Shown piece by piece: positions 1-10,722 of a DNA stretch of 64,000 bases. The stretch covers positions 868,001 to 932,000 of the forward strand of contig NZ_CP116936.1 in assembly GCF_028475105.1 (NCBI RefSeq), written 5' to 3'. The position numbers and the translations under genes are program-made. The notes under the pieces were generated by a model, which saw nothing but the letters and a program-made list of their open reading frames with translations, ran no database searches and was not told the DNA's origin. The stretch comes from Micromonospora sp. LH3U1 (GTDB lineage: Bacteria; Actinomycetota; Actinomycetes; Mycobacteriales; Micromonosporaceae). The first letter of the stretch is position 1; each line of letters begins with the position of its first letter.

Positions 1-638
1 CTCGGCGGGCCGAACTCCTGGCCCATGGCCCGCTCGGGCGAGATGAAGTGCGGCGAGCCGAGCACCATGCCGGGGGTGGTGAGCTGCACGTCGGTGGGCA
101 TCCGGGCGACCCCGAAGTCGGTCAGCACACAGCGGCCGTCGGTGCAGATCAGCACGTTGGCGGGCTTGACGTCGCGGTGCAGCACGCCGATCGCGTGGGC
201 GACCTCCAACGCGCCGAGCAGCGCGATGCCGATCTTGGCGACAGCGCGGGGAGCGACCGGCCCGTCCTCGATCACCATGTCCGCGAGGCTGCGGGCGTCC
301 AGCAGCTCCATCACGATCCACGGCCGGCCAGCCTCGGTGACCACGTCGTAGACCTGCACCACGGCGGGGTGCTGGATGGCGGCGGCGGCGCGGGCCTCGC
401 GCAGGGTGCGTTCGTACATGGCGTCACGGTCGCTGGGGGCCAGCCCCGGAGGCAGGACGACCTCCTTCACCGCCACGTCGCGGCGCAGCAGCGTGTCTGT
501 GGCGCGCCACACGGTGCCCATGCCGCCGTTGCCCACCGAGGATCGCAGCGAGTACCGGCCACCAATGGTGGTGCCGGGCGCCGCTCGTCCGTTGGCGGGA
601 CTAACTGGTCCGCCGCTCCACGTCGGGATCTGAGTCAC
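1..638 (-). CDS. Serine/threonine protein kinase, N-terminal part (cut by window edge)
   Basis: Hanks-type kinase catalytic domain; the gene runs off the left edge, so only about 212 residues are visible. Reading the minus strand from a GTG at 636-638 gives a glycine loop ([11 protein letters not shown]), the ATP-binding lysine in DVAVKEV, the catalytic loop HRDVKPANV, the DFG motif in LTDFGVAR and the APE-equivalent SPERA. It closely resembles the kinase at 30349-32367 (shared VVLPPGL/LVPPPGL and GMVLGSP...ISPERA stretches), so the two are paralogues. The C-terminal region that would hold a membrane helix and sensor is outside the window. Substrates cannot be told from sequence. The 206 bp to the divergent mutase gene hold the promoters. 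Confidence 0.93.
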   Translation of the reverse strand, partial: MTQIPTWSGGPVSPANGRAAPGTTIGGRYSLRSSVGNGGMGTVWRATDTLLRRDVAVKEVVLPPGLAPSDRDAMYERTLREARAAAAIQHPAVVQVYDVVTEAGRPWIVMELLDARSLADMVIEDGPVAPRAVAKIGIALLGALEVAHAIGVLHRDVKPANVLICTDGRCVLTDFGVARMPTDVQLTTPGMVLGSPHFISPERAMGQEFGPP

Positions 639-844
639 AGAAAAGCCACCGGGGGAAATCGAGGGGGGCTGGGACACAACCCCCCTATCTTGCTGGTTCC
701 GACGCCCGATGCGAAAGCCGACGCGTCGGACGTTTATCGAAGTCGACAGAACGTGCCCTGTCGTTCACCTCGTGTCGACCGGTCCGGACGCACTGTGCGG
801 TATCCCTCACGCGGCGATGTGGCCAGGCGACTTACCATCCGGGG

Positions 845-2428
<1,584 letters not shown>

Positions 2429-2873
2429 CCGGCCCCGCCCGTGGACACGGTGTGTCCGCCGGGCTTAACGGGTATGCCGTCGGGTGAGCCCGGACGTACA
2501 CCGTGTGCGCCCGTGGCGCTCCCGTGCGTGTGAGCGTCCTTATCCGGCTGGTTGCGGAGTGTGGTCGGCTAATTGTCGGAGTGTCAGTTCACCACCCCGA
2601 CTAATGCGACAATTTGCAACAGGGCTTCCCGAGTGGTGCCGGATTCGTGACCGCCGCGATCGGTTACGCGTTGTAGGAGGTGAGGGGCGGATGACGGCGT
2701 TCGACCGCGATCTACCTGCTGTCCCACACATCTCCGAGCGCCCTCAGCAGGGCATACGTGACGCTGTGCGTTCTGATCATTACCGTAACGAGGTTGCGCA
2801 GCGTCACCGCCGGAGGTCTAGGCTGTCTGCTGTCCCCGATGATCCATCCATTTCTAGTGATCGAGAATTCGAC
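2429..2873. other. Gene-free region between mutase and amidohydrolase
   Basis: 445 bp with clearly lower GC than the flanking genes. It contains an inverted repeat AATTGTC (2571-2577) / GACAATT (2608-2614) and related CGGCTAAT / CCGACTAAT elements, possibly an operator. An ATG at 2691 follows an AGGAGG (2675-2680) and is in frame with the downstream gene, but the codons between 2691 and 2873 have only about 53% G/C at the third position against about 90% in the gene itself, so I treat this stretch as untranslated. Confidence 0.5.
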
Positions 2874-4133
2874 GTGACGAGTGCGTTGACGCTGCCCACG
2901 GGTGGCCAGCTGGCGTCGTCCTGGCTGGAGACACCACCCGGGTCCCAGCCGCTGCCCCGTGAGCTGGACCACCTCCTCGCGCTCCGGGTACCGGGGCTGA
3001 TCGCTACGCGCCGTCACCTCCACTCGCACCCCGAGCTCTCCGGTAACGAGTTCGAGACGGCCGCCCTGATCGCCCGGGAGCTCTCCCTGGCCGGGCTGAG
3101 CCCGCGCCTGCTACCCAAGGGCAACGGCGTGATCTGCGACGTCAACGGCAGGCCGGACGGGCCGGTCGTCGCGATGCGCGCCGACATCGACGCCCTGCCG
3201 CTGGATGACATCAAGGACGTGCCCTACCGATCGACCGTCGAGGGCGTCTGCCACGCCTGCGGGCACGACGTGCACACCACGATCCTGCTCGGCGTCGGCA
3301 TGCTGCTGGCCCAGCTCGCCGACCTCGGCGAGTTGGACGGACGGGTCCGGCTCATCTTCCAGCCGGCCGAGGAGATCCTGCCCTGCGGCTCGCTCGAGGT
3401 CATCGAGGCCGGTGGCCTGGACGACGTGGTGCAGATCTTCGCGCTGCACTGCGACCCGAACCTGCCGGTGGGCCAGGTCGGCCTGCGGGTCGGCCCGATC
3501 ACCGCGGCCGCCGACAACGTCACCGTCCGGCTCTCCGGGCCGGGCGGGCACACCGCCCGGCCGCACCTGACCGTCGACCTTGTCGACGCGCTCGGCCGGC
3601 TGATCACCGAGGTGCCCGCCCTGGTCAGCCGCCGGGTGCCGGCCAACAGTGGCCTGCTGCTGGTCTTCGGCCACGCGTCGGCCGGCACCCGCTACAACGT
3701 CATCCCCTCGGAGGCGAGCGCCTCCGGCACCCTGCGGGTGATGGACCGCGACACCTGGGAGCAGGCTCCCAAGATCGTCGCTCAGGTGGTCCGGGACGTG
3801 ATCGCCCCGACCGGCGCCACGGTCGACCTGGAATACCTGCGCGGCCGGCCGCCGGTGTGCAACGACTCCCGGGCCATCCAGGTGCTGACCGCCGCGACCG
3901 CCGCCGCGCTCGGCCCGGAAGGGATCGCCGAGACACCGCAGAGCATGGGCGGCGAGGACTTCTCCTGGTATCTGGAGTACGTCCCCGGTGCCCTCGCCCG
4001 GCTCGGCGTGGGTCGCTCCGGCCCCAACGTCGACCTGCACCGCGCAAGCTTCGACGTGGACGAGCGGGCCATCCCGGCCGGCGTTCGCGTCATGGTGCAG
4101 ACCGCGCTGCGGGCACTGGCGGCGGTGCGCTGA
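2874..4133 (+). CDS. M20 family metallo-amidohydrolase
   Basis: Zn-dependent amidohydrolase/carboxypeptidase of peptidase family M20 (AbgB/hippurate hydrolase type), 419 aa from GTG 2874. Metal-site motifs are visible: ADIDALP, CHACGHDVHT, PAEEILPCGS, LHCDP and GGEDFSWY near the C-terminus, with the lid/dimerisation domain (GPGGHTARPH) between them. Such enzymes hydrolyse N-acyl or peptide amide bonds; the substrate here is unknown. Start choice: the reading frame stays open upstream to ATG 2691, which has a Shine-Dalgarno, but third-position GC collapses upstream of 2874. The last 44 bp overlap the 3' end of the convergent DUF4349 gene. Confidence 0.9.
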   Translation: MTSALTLPTGGQLASSWLETPPGSQPLPRELDHLLALRVPGLIATRRHLHSHPELSGNEFETAALIARELSLAGLSPRLLPKGNGVICDVNGRPDGPVVAMRADIDALPLDDIKDVPYRSTVEGVCHACGHDVHTTILLGVGMLLAQLADLGELDGRVRLIFQPAEEILPCGSLEVIEAGGLDDVVQIFALHCDPNLPVGQVGLRVGPITAAADNVTVRLSGPGGHTARPHLTVDLVDALGRLITEVPALVSRRVPANSGLLLVFGHASAGTRYNVIPSEASASGTLRVMDRDTWEQAPKIVAQVVRDVIAPTGATVDLEYLRGRPPVCNDSRAIQVLTAATAAALGPEGIAETPQSMGGEDFSWYLEYVPGALARLGVGRSGPNVDLHRASFDVDERAIPAGVRVMVQTALRALAAVR

Positions 4134-5088
4134 CCGGAGCGGTCGGGACCGAGGTCTTCTTCCGCCGCCGCAGCACCAGCAACAGCACCGCCACCGGCAC
4201 GCCGAATGCCACCAGCCAGGGCAGCAGCGCCCCCAGCACGGTGAGCAGGACGGTCAACGAGGCGACGAACGCCTTCCAACCGCCGGTCAGCCCGGCCAGG
4301 AAGCCGGTCTCGGCCTTCTCGGAGGTGATCTTCGCTGCCGGCCCGGCGAGCGACACGGTGATCGTGGACAATGCGGTCAGATCGGCCAGTCGCCGTTTCT
4401 TGGCTTCCAGCGACGCCAGGTCGGCCTCGCGGCGACCCAGCTCGTTCTCCAACGACACCAGGTCGTTGATCGAGGTGGCGCGGGACAGGAGTTGGCGGGC
4501 ACTCTCCACCCTGGCCCGCTGACTGATGATGCGCGCGTCCAGGTCGACGATCGCCTCGGTGGCGTCCTCGGTGCTGATCTCCCGGCTCTGCTGACGGCCG
4601 AGCTTGGCGATCTCGTCGACCACGCTTGTGAACTTCGCCGCAGGCACCCGCAGCTGCAACTCCGCCACCGCGTCGGCCTGGGCACTGCGCCGCTGGTCAC
4701 CGCCGATGAACCCACCGGCCCGGGTGACCAGTGCGGTGACCTCGCGGGCAGCGGCGTCCACATCGTCCACCTGCACCCGCATCGATCCGGTGTAGATGAT
4801 CGCCCGCTGATCGACCCGCAGGTCCGGTGCCGCGGCTTTGCCCTCCTGCGGCGCTCCGGCCTTGCCCTCCTGCGGTGCCCCGGCTCCGGCCGCCTCGGGT
4901 GCTCCCAGCAAACCGTCCTTGTCCGCACCACCATTCGCAGGGGCGGCCGCGTCCGTCGTGTCCCGCGACCCGCTGTCGCCGGCCCCGCACCCGGTCAACA
5001 CCAGCGCCGCCGCCAGTGCCGTTGCCGCCAGCAGTGTGCCGTGGCGTCGTACCACCTGTCCGTCCATCCCCGCTCCCATCGTCGTCAT
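4090..5088 (-). CDS. DUF4349 lipoprotein
   Basis: Predicted membrane-anchored lipoprotein of 332 aa. The N-terminus has a signal peptide with lipobox LVLTGC (Cys about residue 34), then a low-complexity Ala/Gly/Glu linker in which the block GAPQEGKA occurs twice. The DUF4349 domain follows (IIYTGSMRVQVDDVDAAAREV, GGFIGGDQRR, ELQLRVPAAKF), with a coiled-coil stretch around ARIISQRARVESA and LENELGRREADLASLEAKKRRL. A C-terminal transmembrane helix (FVASLTVLLTVLGALLPWLVAFGVP) is closed by a basic cytoplasmic tail. The function of the family is unknown. The gene converges on the M20 gene with a 44-bp tail-to-tail overlap. ATG 5088 and ATG 5067 are both possible starts. Confidence 0.88.
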   Translation of the reverse strand: MTTMGAGMDGQVVRRHGTLLAATALAAALVLTGCGAGDSGSRDTTDAAAPANGGADKDGLLGAPEAAGAGAPQEGKAGAPQEGKAAAPDLRVDQRAIIYTGSMRVQVDDVDAAAREVTALVTRAGGFIGGDQRRSAQADAVAELQLRVPAAKFTSVVDEIAKLGRQQSREISTEDATEAIVDLDARIISQRARVESARQLLSRATSINDLVSLENELGRREADLASLEAKKRRLADLTALSTITVSLAGPAAKITSEKAETGFLAGLTGGWKAFVASLTVLLTVLGALLPWLVAFGVPVAVLLLVLRRRKKTSVPTAPVSAPPPVPAARSAP

Positions 5089-5181
5089 CCGGTGTGGCGA
5101 TAGCTCGGACGCGGCGCACGCGTCGGCTGGTTCCGGCAGACTGCGCTGAGGACGTCACGATTCGATAATCAAGGAGTCACG

Positions 5182-5814
5182 ATGCGGCTCACCAAGTACG
5201 CCCACTCCTGCCTCCGCGTGGAACACGACGGGGGAGTGCTCGTCGTCGACCCCGGGATGTTCAGCGACCCCGCGGTGGCATTGGACGGTGCGGACGCGGT
5301 GCTGATCACCCACCAACACCCCGACCACCTCGACCTGGCGGCGGTGCGCCTGCAGCTCGACCGGCGGCCGATCCCGATCCACGGGCCCGCCTCGCTCGCC
5401 GAAACCCTGGGTGACGCGGCCGAGGTGTTGCACCCGGTCACCGCCGGTGAGTCGTTCACCGCCGCCGGGGTGGCCGTCCGCGCGTACGGGGGCCGGCACG
5501 CGGTGATCCACCCGGACATCCCGGTGGTGGACAACCTCGGCTACCTGATCAACGACGTGGTCTACCACCCGGGCGACTCCCTGGTGGTCCCCGAGGAGAC
5601 ACCCGTCGACACGCTCTTCGCGCCGATCCACGCCCCCTGGTCGAAGTTCTCCGAGGTGGTCGACTTCATCCGCGCGGTCGCACCCCGGCGCGCGTACGCC
5701 CTGCACGACGCCCTGCTCAACGACAACGGGTTGGGCGTACTCGACCGGCAGTACACCGCGCTGTCCGGCACCGAATACCAGCGACTGGAGCCCGGTAGCC
5801 GGGTGGACGTCTGA
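5182..5814 (+). CDS. MBL-fold metal-dependent hydrolase (UlaG-like)
   Basis: Metallo-beta-lactamase-fold hydrolase, 210 aa. It begins MRLTKYAHSCLRVEHDGGVLVVDPG, typical of the UlaG-like branch, and carries the metal motif HxHxDH as HQHPDH near residue 38. Later ligands include His in YGGRHAVIHPD, Asp in VYHPGDS and His in YALHDALL. An AAGGAG Shine-Dalgarno precedes ATG 5182. The octamer GTCACGAT occurs twice, at 5154-5161 and 5176-5183, the second over the start codon. Substrate unknown. The next gene starts 4 bp after the stop, so the two are probably one operon. Confidence 0.88.
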   Translation: MRLTKYAHSCLRVEHDGGVLVVDPGMFSDPAVALDGADAVLITHQHPDHLDLAAVRLQLDRRPIPIHGPASLAETLGDAAEVLHPVTAGESFTAAGVAVRAYGGRHAVIHPDIPVVDNLGYLINDVVYHPGDSLVVPEETPVDTLFAPIHAPWSKFSEVVDFIRAVAPRRAYALHDALLNDNGLGVLDRQYTALSGTEYQRLEPGSRVDV

Positions 5815-5818
5815 CACG

Positions 5819-6823
5819 ATGCCCGGCCCCTCAGCGGAGCTGGTACAGCAGCTCTACCGCACCCCACCGGACCGGTTCGTGGCCGCCCGGGACGCCGCCG
5901 TGGCCGAGGCCCGTCGTGCCGGCGACCCGACCACCGCCCGACAGCTGGCCCGGCTACGTCGCCCGACGGTGGCGGCCTGGCTGGTGAACCTGCTCGCCAT
6001 CCGACGTCCGGAGCTGGTCGCCGACCTGGTCCAGCTCGCCGATGCGCTGCGGACCGCCCAGCGGGAGCTGCGGGGGCCCCGGCTGCGGGAGCTGTCCGCA
6101 CAGCGCCGGGCGGTGGTCGGCGCCCTGGTCGCCGAGGTCCGGAAGCTCGCCGCGGCGGAGCCGGACGCGCCACCGGCCGGTCGACTGCCACTGGCCGAGG
6201 TGGAGGCGACCCTCAACGCGGCGTTCTCCGACGCCGAGGTCGCCGAGCAGGTCCGGGCGGGCCGTCTGCTCCGGGCGGCGAGCTACGCCGGCTTCGGTGA
6301 GGTGCCCCGGCCGCAGCTGCGGCTGGTCACCGGCGATGACGAGGAGCCGGAGGAGGAACGCCCCGCCCGCCGACCCGGTGCCCAGCGGGGGCGTCCCGAG
6401 GCGGTGCCCCGCCCGGACCGGGCAGCGGAGCGTGCCGACCGGGCAGCGGAGCGCGCCGAGCAGGCCGAGCGGGCTGCGCAGCGCACGGCCCGCGCCGAGC
6501 GAGCCCGGCAGCGCCGTGCCCTGGACCGGGAGCTGGCAAAGGCCCAGTCCGACCAGGAGCGCGTCGAGGCAGAGTTGGCCGAGGCGACCGCGCAGGAGCG
6601 GGATGGCGCTGCCGTACTCGATGGGATCGAGGCCGAGCTGGCCGAGCTGGAGCGGCGGCGGGCGGTCGCCGAGCAGGATCTCAGCCGGGCCAAGCTCGCT
6701 CGGCGTGCCGCCGAGCGTGCGGTCACCGTGGCTCGGCGGCGCGCGGGTGAGGTGGAGGCGGCGGTCGAGGCGCTGGCGGCCGAAGAGGGGGATGCGGACG
6801 TGGGCGGTGGCGCGGCAGACTGA
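5819..6823 (+). CDS. Coiled-coil hypothetical protein
   Basis: 334 aa, no family recognised. Residues 1-170 are a helical Arg/Ala/Leu-rich region (QLYRTPPDRFVAARDAAVAEARRAGD; LRRPTVAAWLVNLLA), and residues 185-330 are a long charged coiled coil rich in Arg, Ala and Glu with repeated short blocks (RAAERADRAAERAEQAERAAQ). No signal peptide or membrane segment is visible, so a cytoplasmic, possibly nucleic-acid- or cell-envelope-associated scaffold is conceivable, but that is speculation. It starts 4 bp after the MBL-fold gene and is probably cotranscribed with it. Confidence 0.75.
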   Translation: MPGPSAELVQQLYRTPPDRFVAARDAAVAEARRAGDPTTARQLARLRRPTVAAWLVNLLAIRRPELVADLVQLADALRTAQRELRGPRLRELSAQRRAVVGALVAEVRKLAAAEPDAPPAGRLPLAEVEATLNAAFSDAEVAEQVRAGRLLRAASYAGFGEVPRPQLRLVTGDDEEPEEERPARRPGAQRGRPEAVPRPDRAAERADRAAERAEQAERAAQRTARAERARQRRALDRELAKAQSDQERVEAELAEATAQERDGAAVLDGIEAELAELERRRAVAEQDLSRAKLARRAAERAVTVARRRAGEVEAAVEALAAEEGDADVGGGAAD

Positions 6824-6927
6824 CCATCGATGGACGACAACGAGTGTGCGGACCGTCCACGGCGGGTGACCCCGGATCGGGGCGTCGCCGTGGTCGACGG
6901 GTCGAGGCACCCGAGGATGGTGCCGCA

Positions 6928-7662
6928 ATGACGCCGGAGCAGGTCGCCGCCGCCAGCAAGCCCGTCGTGCTCGACCTGGGCGACGCGTTCAGCCGGGACC
7001 CGACCACGTTGCGCCGGGCTCGGCTGTTCGGCATCTCCGGCTGGGCCTTCTACATCAGTGGCCGGGCCGGCGCGCTCGGCGGTGTGCGGGCGGAGACGGC
7101 CGCCGCCGCCCTCGGCTTCATCGCCCCGGACGCGGTCGCTGACGGTTGGGACGCCGCAAACCGCGTCGTTCCGCCGTTCGAGGTGGCCGCCGCGAGCCTC
7201 GCCGAGTGCTGCCGGTGGGGATCGCAGCAGCTGGGTGCCCTGCCCACCACCGAGCGCCTGGCCGCACTCGTCGAGCGGGCGGTGGTGGCGGCGGACGCCA
7301 GCGGGATGCCGCTCTTCGCCGCGTGGCGGGCCATGCCGCTCCCGGATCTGTCCCCGGGGGCCCGGAGCGCCGCCGGGCTGCGGCTGCTCCGGGAACACTT
7401 CACCGGCGCCTACCTGCTGGCGGTGCGCGCCGCCGGGATGACCCCGCTGGAGGCCGTGTTGTCCGGGCCGGAGGGAGAGGCCGGGGCGGTGGCCTGCGGA
7501 TGGCCGCCGCCGTACCCACCAATCGGGCCGCTGGTGCGTCGGCGACTCTGGGCGGAGACGGTGACCAACCGTCTGGCCGCGCCGGCGTTCACGGCCCTCG
7601 GCCCCGCTGACGGCGCCGAGTTGGTGGAGTTGCTGCACCGCACCCGGGCCGACCTCACCTGA
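6928..7662 (+). CDS. SCO6745-like family protein
   Basis: 244 aa from ATG 6928. The pattern LRRARLFGISGWAFYISGRAGALGGVRAETAAAALGFIAPDAVADGWDAA resembles the actinobacterial family named after SCO6745: an all-helical protein with a small residue-rich core and a conserved G-W-D element. Later segments AGLRLLREHFTGAYLLAVRAAGMTPLEAV and RRRLWAETVTNRLAAPAFTALGPADGAELVELL also fit. The molecular function of this family is not established. An upstream in-frame start at 6844 exists, but that extension is low in coding character. Assignment is from recalled family patterns, so moderate certainty. Confidence 0.7.
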   Translation: MTPEQVAAASKPVVLDLGDAFSRDPTTLRRARLFGISGWAFYISGRAGALGGVRAETAAAALGFIAPDAVADGWDAANRVVPPFEVAAASLAECCRWGSQQLGALPTTERLAALVERAVVAADASGMPLFAAWRAMPLPDLSPGARSAAGLRLLREHFTGAYLLAVRAAGMTPLEAVLSGPEGEAGAVACGWPPPYPPIGPLVRRRLWAETVTNRLAAPAFTALGPADGAELVELLHRTRADLT

Positions 7663-7721
7663 GCGTCCCGCCGACGAAAATGGGCGGCGCCCGAGGGCGT
7701 CGGCTGCCAGGATCTTCTGCC

Positions 7722-8681
7722 GTGACTCTTCCCGCTGATTGGACAACGCGTAGGCCCACACTCGACGACGTGCCGGCGATCCTCGCGGTGGTGCACGCCG
7801 CCGACACCTTCGCCATCGGTCATCCCGACTTCGACGCCGAGGACGTCGCCGCGTCGCTGACCGCGCCCTACGTCGACCCGACCCGCGACTCCTGGCTGGC
7901 GGTCGACGCGGATGGCACCGTGGTCGGCTGGGCGACGGTGGACAACCCGACCGGGGTGGGTCGGGAGTTCGTGGAGGTCTACGTCGACCCGGTACGCGCT
8001 GCCGCCGTGCGGGCGCCGCTGCTGGCCCGGCAACTGGACCGGGTCGCCGAGCGCGCCGCCGAGCGGGGGCTGCCGGCGCTCACCGTCCGTTGCGCGGTCT
8101 TCGCCCCGGAACGCGACTGGGAACGGAGCCTGCGCGAGGTCGGGTTCACCCTGGCCAAGAGGTACGTCCGGATGAGCGGGCCGCTGACCGACCTGCCCGA
8201 GCAGCCCGCCGGGCCGGCCGGCGTGACGGTGCGGCCGGTACGCCCCGACGACGAGGCCGACCTGCGGGAGTTCCATCGGATCCACGAGGCCGCCTTCGCT
8301 GACACCCCGGACCACGAGCCGCTGTCGTACGAGCGGTGGCGGGCCCGGATCGGCGACCTGACCGCCTGGGACGAGTGGTTCGTCGCCGAGGTGGACGGGG
8401 TGCCAGCGGGCGCGTTGCAGTCCTCGGATCAGGCGCTCGACCAGCAGCAGGGCTGGGTGAAGAGTTTGTCGGTGCTGTCCGCGTACCGTCGCAGAGGTGT
8501 GGGTGCGGCGCTGCTGCGCCGCGCCTTCGCCCGCTACGCCGAGAAGGGGCGGCAGGCGGCCGGCCTGGGAGTCGACCTCACCAACCCGACCGCCCCGCTG
8601 TCGCTCTATGAATCTGTGGGCCTGCGAGAAACCCTGTGGACCGACATGTACGAGCTCTCCGTCCCGGCCGCCGGTGTGTGA
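7722..8681 (+). CDS. Tandem-domain GNAT family acetyltransferase
   Basis: 319 aa with two GNAT folds. The N-terminal copy (about 1-155; VRPTLDDVPAILAVVHAAD, GTVVGWATVDNP, LLARQLDRVAERAAERG) lacks a clear acetyl-CoA loop. The C-terminal copy (about 165-315) has VRPVRPDDEADLREFHRIHEAAF, the core WFVAEVDGVPAGAL and the acetyl-CoA pyrophosphate loop in LSVLSAYRRRGVGAALL. The second domain is therefore the likely catalytic one. Acceptor substrate unknown. GTG 7722 is chosen because coding character begins there; an ATG at 7680 is possible. It converges on the gamma-glutamylcyclotransferase-like gene. Confidence 0.85.
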   Translation: MTLPADWTTRRPTLDDVPAILAVVHAADTFAIGHPDFDAEDVAASLTAPYVDPTRDSWLAVDADGTVVGWATVDNPTGVGREFVEVYVDPVRAAAVRAPLLARQLDRVAERAAERGLPALTVRCAVFAPERDWERSLREVGFTLAKRYVRMSGPLTDLPEQPAGPAGVTVRPVRPDDEADLREFHRIHEAAFADTPDHEPLSYERWRARIGDLTAWDEWFVAEVDGVPAGALQSSDQALDQQQGWVKSLSVLSAYRRRGVGAALLRRAFARYAEKGRQAAGLGVDLTNPTAPLSLYESVGLRETLWTDMYELSVPAAGV

Positions 8682-8756
8682 TTGACGACCCCGGTCCAGC
8701 CCGACCGGCGATCAGGTCGACGGCGGTAGCAGACTGGAGACGTGCGATACGCGCTG

Positions 8757-9212
8757 CTACGCCGACGCGGTGCCGGTGGGGCGGGACCGCAGCTCGGTGA
8801 CGTAGTCGTCCGGGGCGCCCGCCTTCTCGGCGGCGTTCGCGATCTCCGAGAGATACCACGAGGTCGGCAGACCACCCTCGTACCCGTTGAAGACGTAGAT
8901 CCAGGCGGTCACGTCGCCGTCGAGGGTGGAGACCCGGACGTGCAGCTTGCGGTACGTCCCGGCGGTCACGCCCTCCAGCTCGTCGAGCTGGTCCGCGTCG
9001 TACGGGTGGATGTCGTAGAGCGCCACGAAGACCCGGTCACCGGGAGACTCGACCAGGGTGCTCACCGCGCCCTCCCAGCCGATCACGTCCGCGCCGGCGA
9101 AGGTCAGCCGCCAGCCCTCCAGCCAGCCGGTGCCCACCATCGGCGAATGCGGACAGTAGGCGCGCATCCGGGCGGGGTCGAGATTTGAGCCGTAGGCGGC
9201 GTGATGACGCAC
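8757..9212 (-). CDS. Gamma-glutamylcyclotransferase-like protein
   Basis: 151 aa with the GGCT fold signature: YGSNLDPARMRAYCP at the N-terminus, the central WRLTFAG, and the acidic LDELEGVTAGTYRKLHVRV segment holding the catalytic glutamate. Family members release 5-oxoproline from gamma-glutamyl-amino acids or cleave related amide linkages; the actual substrate here is not determinable. GTG 9212 is preceded on the minus strand by TATCGT (9220-9225) with a 7-nt gap, which points to a leaderless transcript. It converges on the GNAT gene with about 75 bp between stops. Confidence 0.88.
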   Translation of the reverse strand: MRHHAAYGSNLDPARMRAYCPHSPMVGTGWLEGWRLTFAGADVIGWEGAVSTLVESPGDRVFVALYDIHPYDADQLDELEGVTAGTYRKLHVRVSTLDGDVTAWIYVFNGYEGGLPTSWYLSEIANAAEKAGAPDDYVTELRSRPTGTASA

Positions 9213-9318
9213 GGCGATGACGATAGCCCGACCAACGGGTGGGGGAGAATACGACAGTGCGTGTCGAATGCGCTCAGGAGAAGAAAGTCACTGTGAGCAT
9301 GAATGAAGGGCGAATGCT

Positions 9319-10722
9319 GTGAGCCGGATCGTGATCATCGGTGGAGGGCCGGCCGGGTACGAGGCGGCCCTGGTCGCCGCCCAGCTGGACGCCGATGTCA
9401 CCGTGGTGGAGGCCGACGGGGCGGGCGGGGCCTGCGTGCTCTCCGACTGCGTACCGTCGAAGACCTTCATCGCCAGCTCGCAGGTGGTCACCGGCTACCG
9501 CGACACCGAGGAGTTCGGGGTGCACTCGGACGGCCTGGAGGCGGTCACCGTCGACGCCCGGGCGGTGCACGATCGGGTCAAGCGGCTGGCGTTGGCGCAG
9601 TCCGCCGACATCCACGCCAAGCTGCTCAAGGCGGGGGTCACCTTCGTGGCCGGCACCGCCCGGCTCGGCGAGGACGCTCTCGGGCACACCCACCGGGTCG
9701 TCGTCACCCCCGCCGACGGCGGCGAGGAATACTCGATCGCCGCGTCCAGCGTGCTGGTGGCCACCGGCTCGACGCCCCGGCAGTTGCCGACCGCTGTGCC
9801 GGACGGTAAGCGCATCCTGACCTGGCGCCAGGTGTACGACCTGCCCGAGCTGCCCGAGCACCTGATCGTGGTGGGCTCCGGTGTGACCGGCGCGGAGTTC
9901 GCCAGCGCGTACCTGGCGATGGGTGTGAAGGTCACCCTGGTCTCCAGTCGGGACCGGGTGATGCCGCACGAGGACGCCGACGCGGCGTCCGCCATCGAGC
10001 GGGTGTTCCGCAACCGGGGCATGGAAATCCTCAACAACTCCCGGGCCGACACGGTTCTGCGTACCGCCGACGGCGTCGAGGTGGAGCTCTCCGACGGCCG
10101 CAAGGTCACCGGCTCGCACGCGCTGATCGCGGTCGGGTCGATCCCGAACACGGCCAACCTGGGCCTTACCGAGTACGGCGTGGCGCTGGGCCGGGGCGGC
10201 TACGTGACCGTCGACCGGGTCTCCCGGACCAACGTGCCCGGCATCTACGCCGCCGGTGACTGCACCGGGGTGCTGCTGCTGGCCAGCGTCGCCGCCATGC
10301 AGGGTCGGATCGCCATGTGGCACGCGCTCGGTGAGGCGGTCCGCCCGCTGCGGCTGCGTACGGTCGCGGCGAACGTCTTCACCGACCCGGAGCTGGCCAC
10401 CGTGGGTGTCTCCCAGGACGAGGTGGACGCGGGCAAGGTGCCGGCCCGGCAGGTGATGCTGCCGCTGTCCGGCAACGCCCGGGCGAAGATGGACGACCTT
10501 TCCGACGGGTTCGTGAAGCTGTTCTGCCGGCCCGCCAGCGGTCAGGTGATCGGTGGTGTGGTGGTCGCCCCGAAGGCCAGCGAGCTGATCCTGCCCATCA
10601 CCATGGCAGTGGAGAACAACCTCACCGTCAACGAGCTGGCCCAGACCATCACGATCTACCCGAGCCTCTCCGGCTCGATCACCGAGGCCGCTCGCCAGCT
10701 CATGCTCCACGAGCTGGAGTGA
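9319..10722 (+). CDS. lpdA: NAD(P)H quinone reductase / flavoprotein disulfide reductase (LpdA type)
   Basis: 467-aa FAD-dependent pyridine nucleotide-disulfide oxidoreductase. FAD-binding GGGPAGYEAA begins at residue 8, a CX4C pair (Cys39, Cys44 in ACVLSDCVPSK) sits at the usual place, the NAD(P)H-binding GSGVTGAEFASAY is central and the second FAD motif is YAAGDCTG. The C-terminal motif that normally reads HPT..E is here YPSLSGS, so the His-Glu dyad of dihydrolipoamide dehydrogenases is missing. That matches what is known of M. tuberculosis LpdA (Rv3303c), which acts as an NAD(P)H:quinone reductase rather than as a lipoamide dehydrogenase. The 3' end overlaps the convergent DUF998 gene by 23 bp. 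Confidence 0.9.
   Translation: MSRIVIIGGGPAGYEAALVAAQLDADVTVVEADGAGGACVLSDCVPSKTFIASSQVVTGYRDTEEFGVHSDGLEAVTVDARAVHDRVKRLALAQSADIHAKLLKAGVTFVAGTARLGEDALGHTHRVVVTPADGGEEYSIAASSVLVATGSTPRQLPTAVPDGKRILTWRQVYDLPELPEHLIVVGSGVTGAEFASAYLAMGVKVTLVSSRDRVMPHEDADAASAIERVFRNRGMEILNNSRADTVLRTADGVEVELSDGRKVTGSHALIAVGSIPNTANLGLTEYGVALGRGGYVTVDRVSRTNVPGIYAAGDCTGVLLLASVAAMQGRIAMWHALGEAVRPLRLRTVAANVFTDPELATVGVSQDEVDAGKVPARQVMLPLSGNARAKMDDLSDGFVKLFCRPASGQVIGGVVVAPKASELILPITMAVENNLTVNELAQTITIYPSLSGSITEAARQLMLHELE

Noticed and set aside
2691..2873. N-terminal extension of the M20 amidohydrolase from ATG 2691 behind an AGGAGG
   Set aside because: Third-position GC is about 53% here against about 90% in the gene; the family's usual N-terminus fits GTG 2874.
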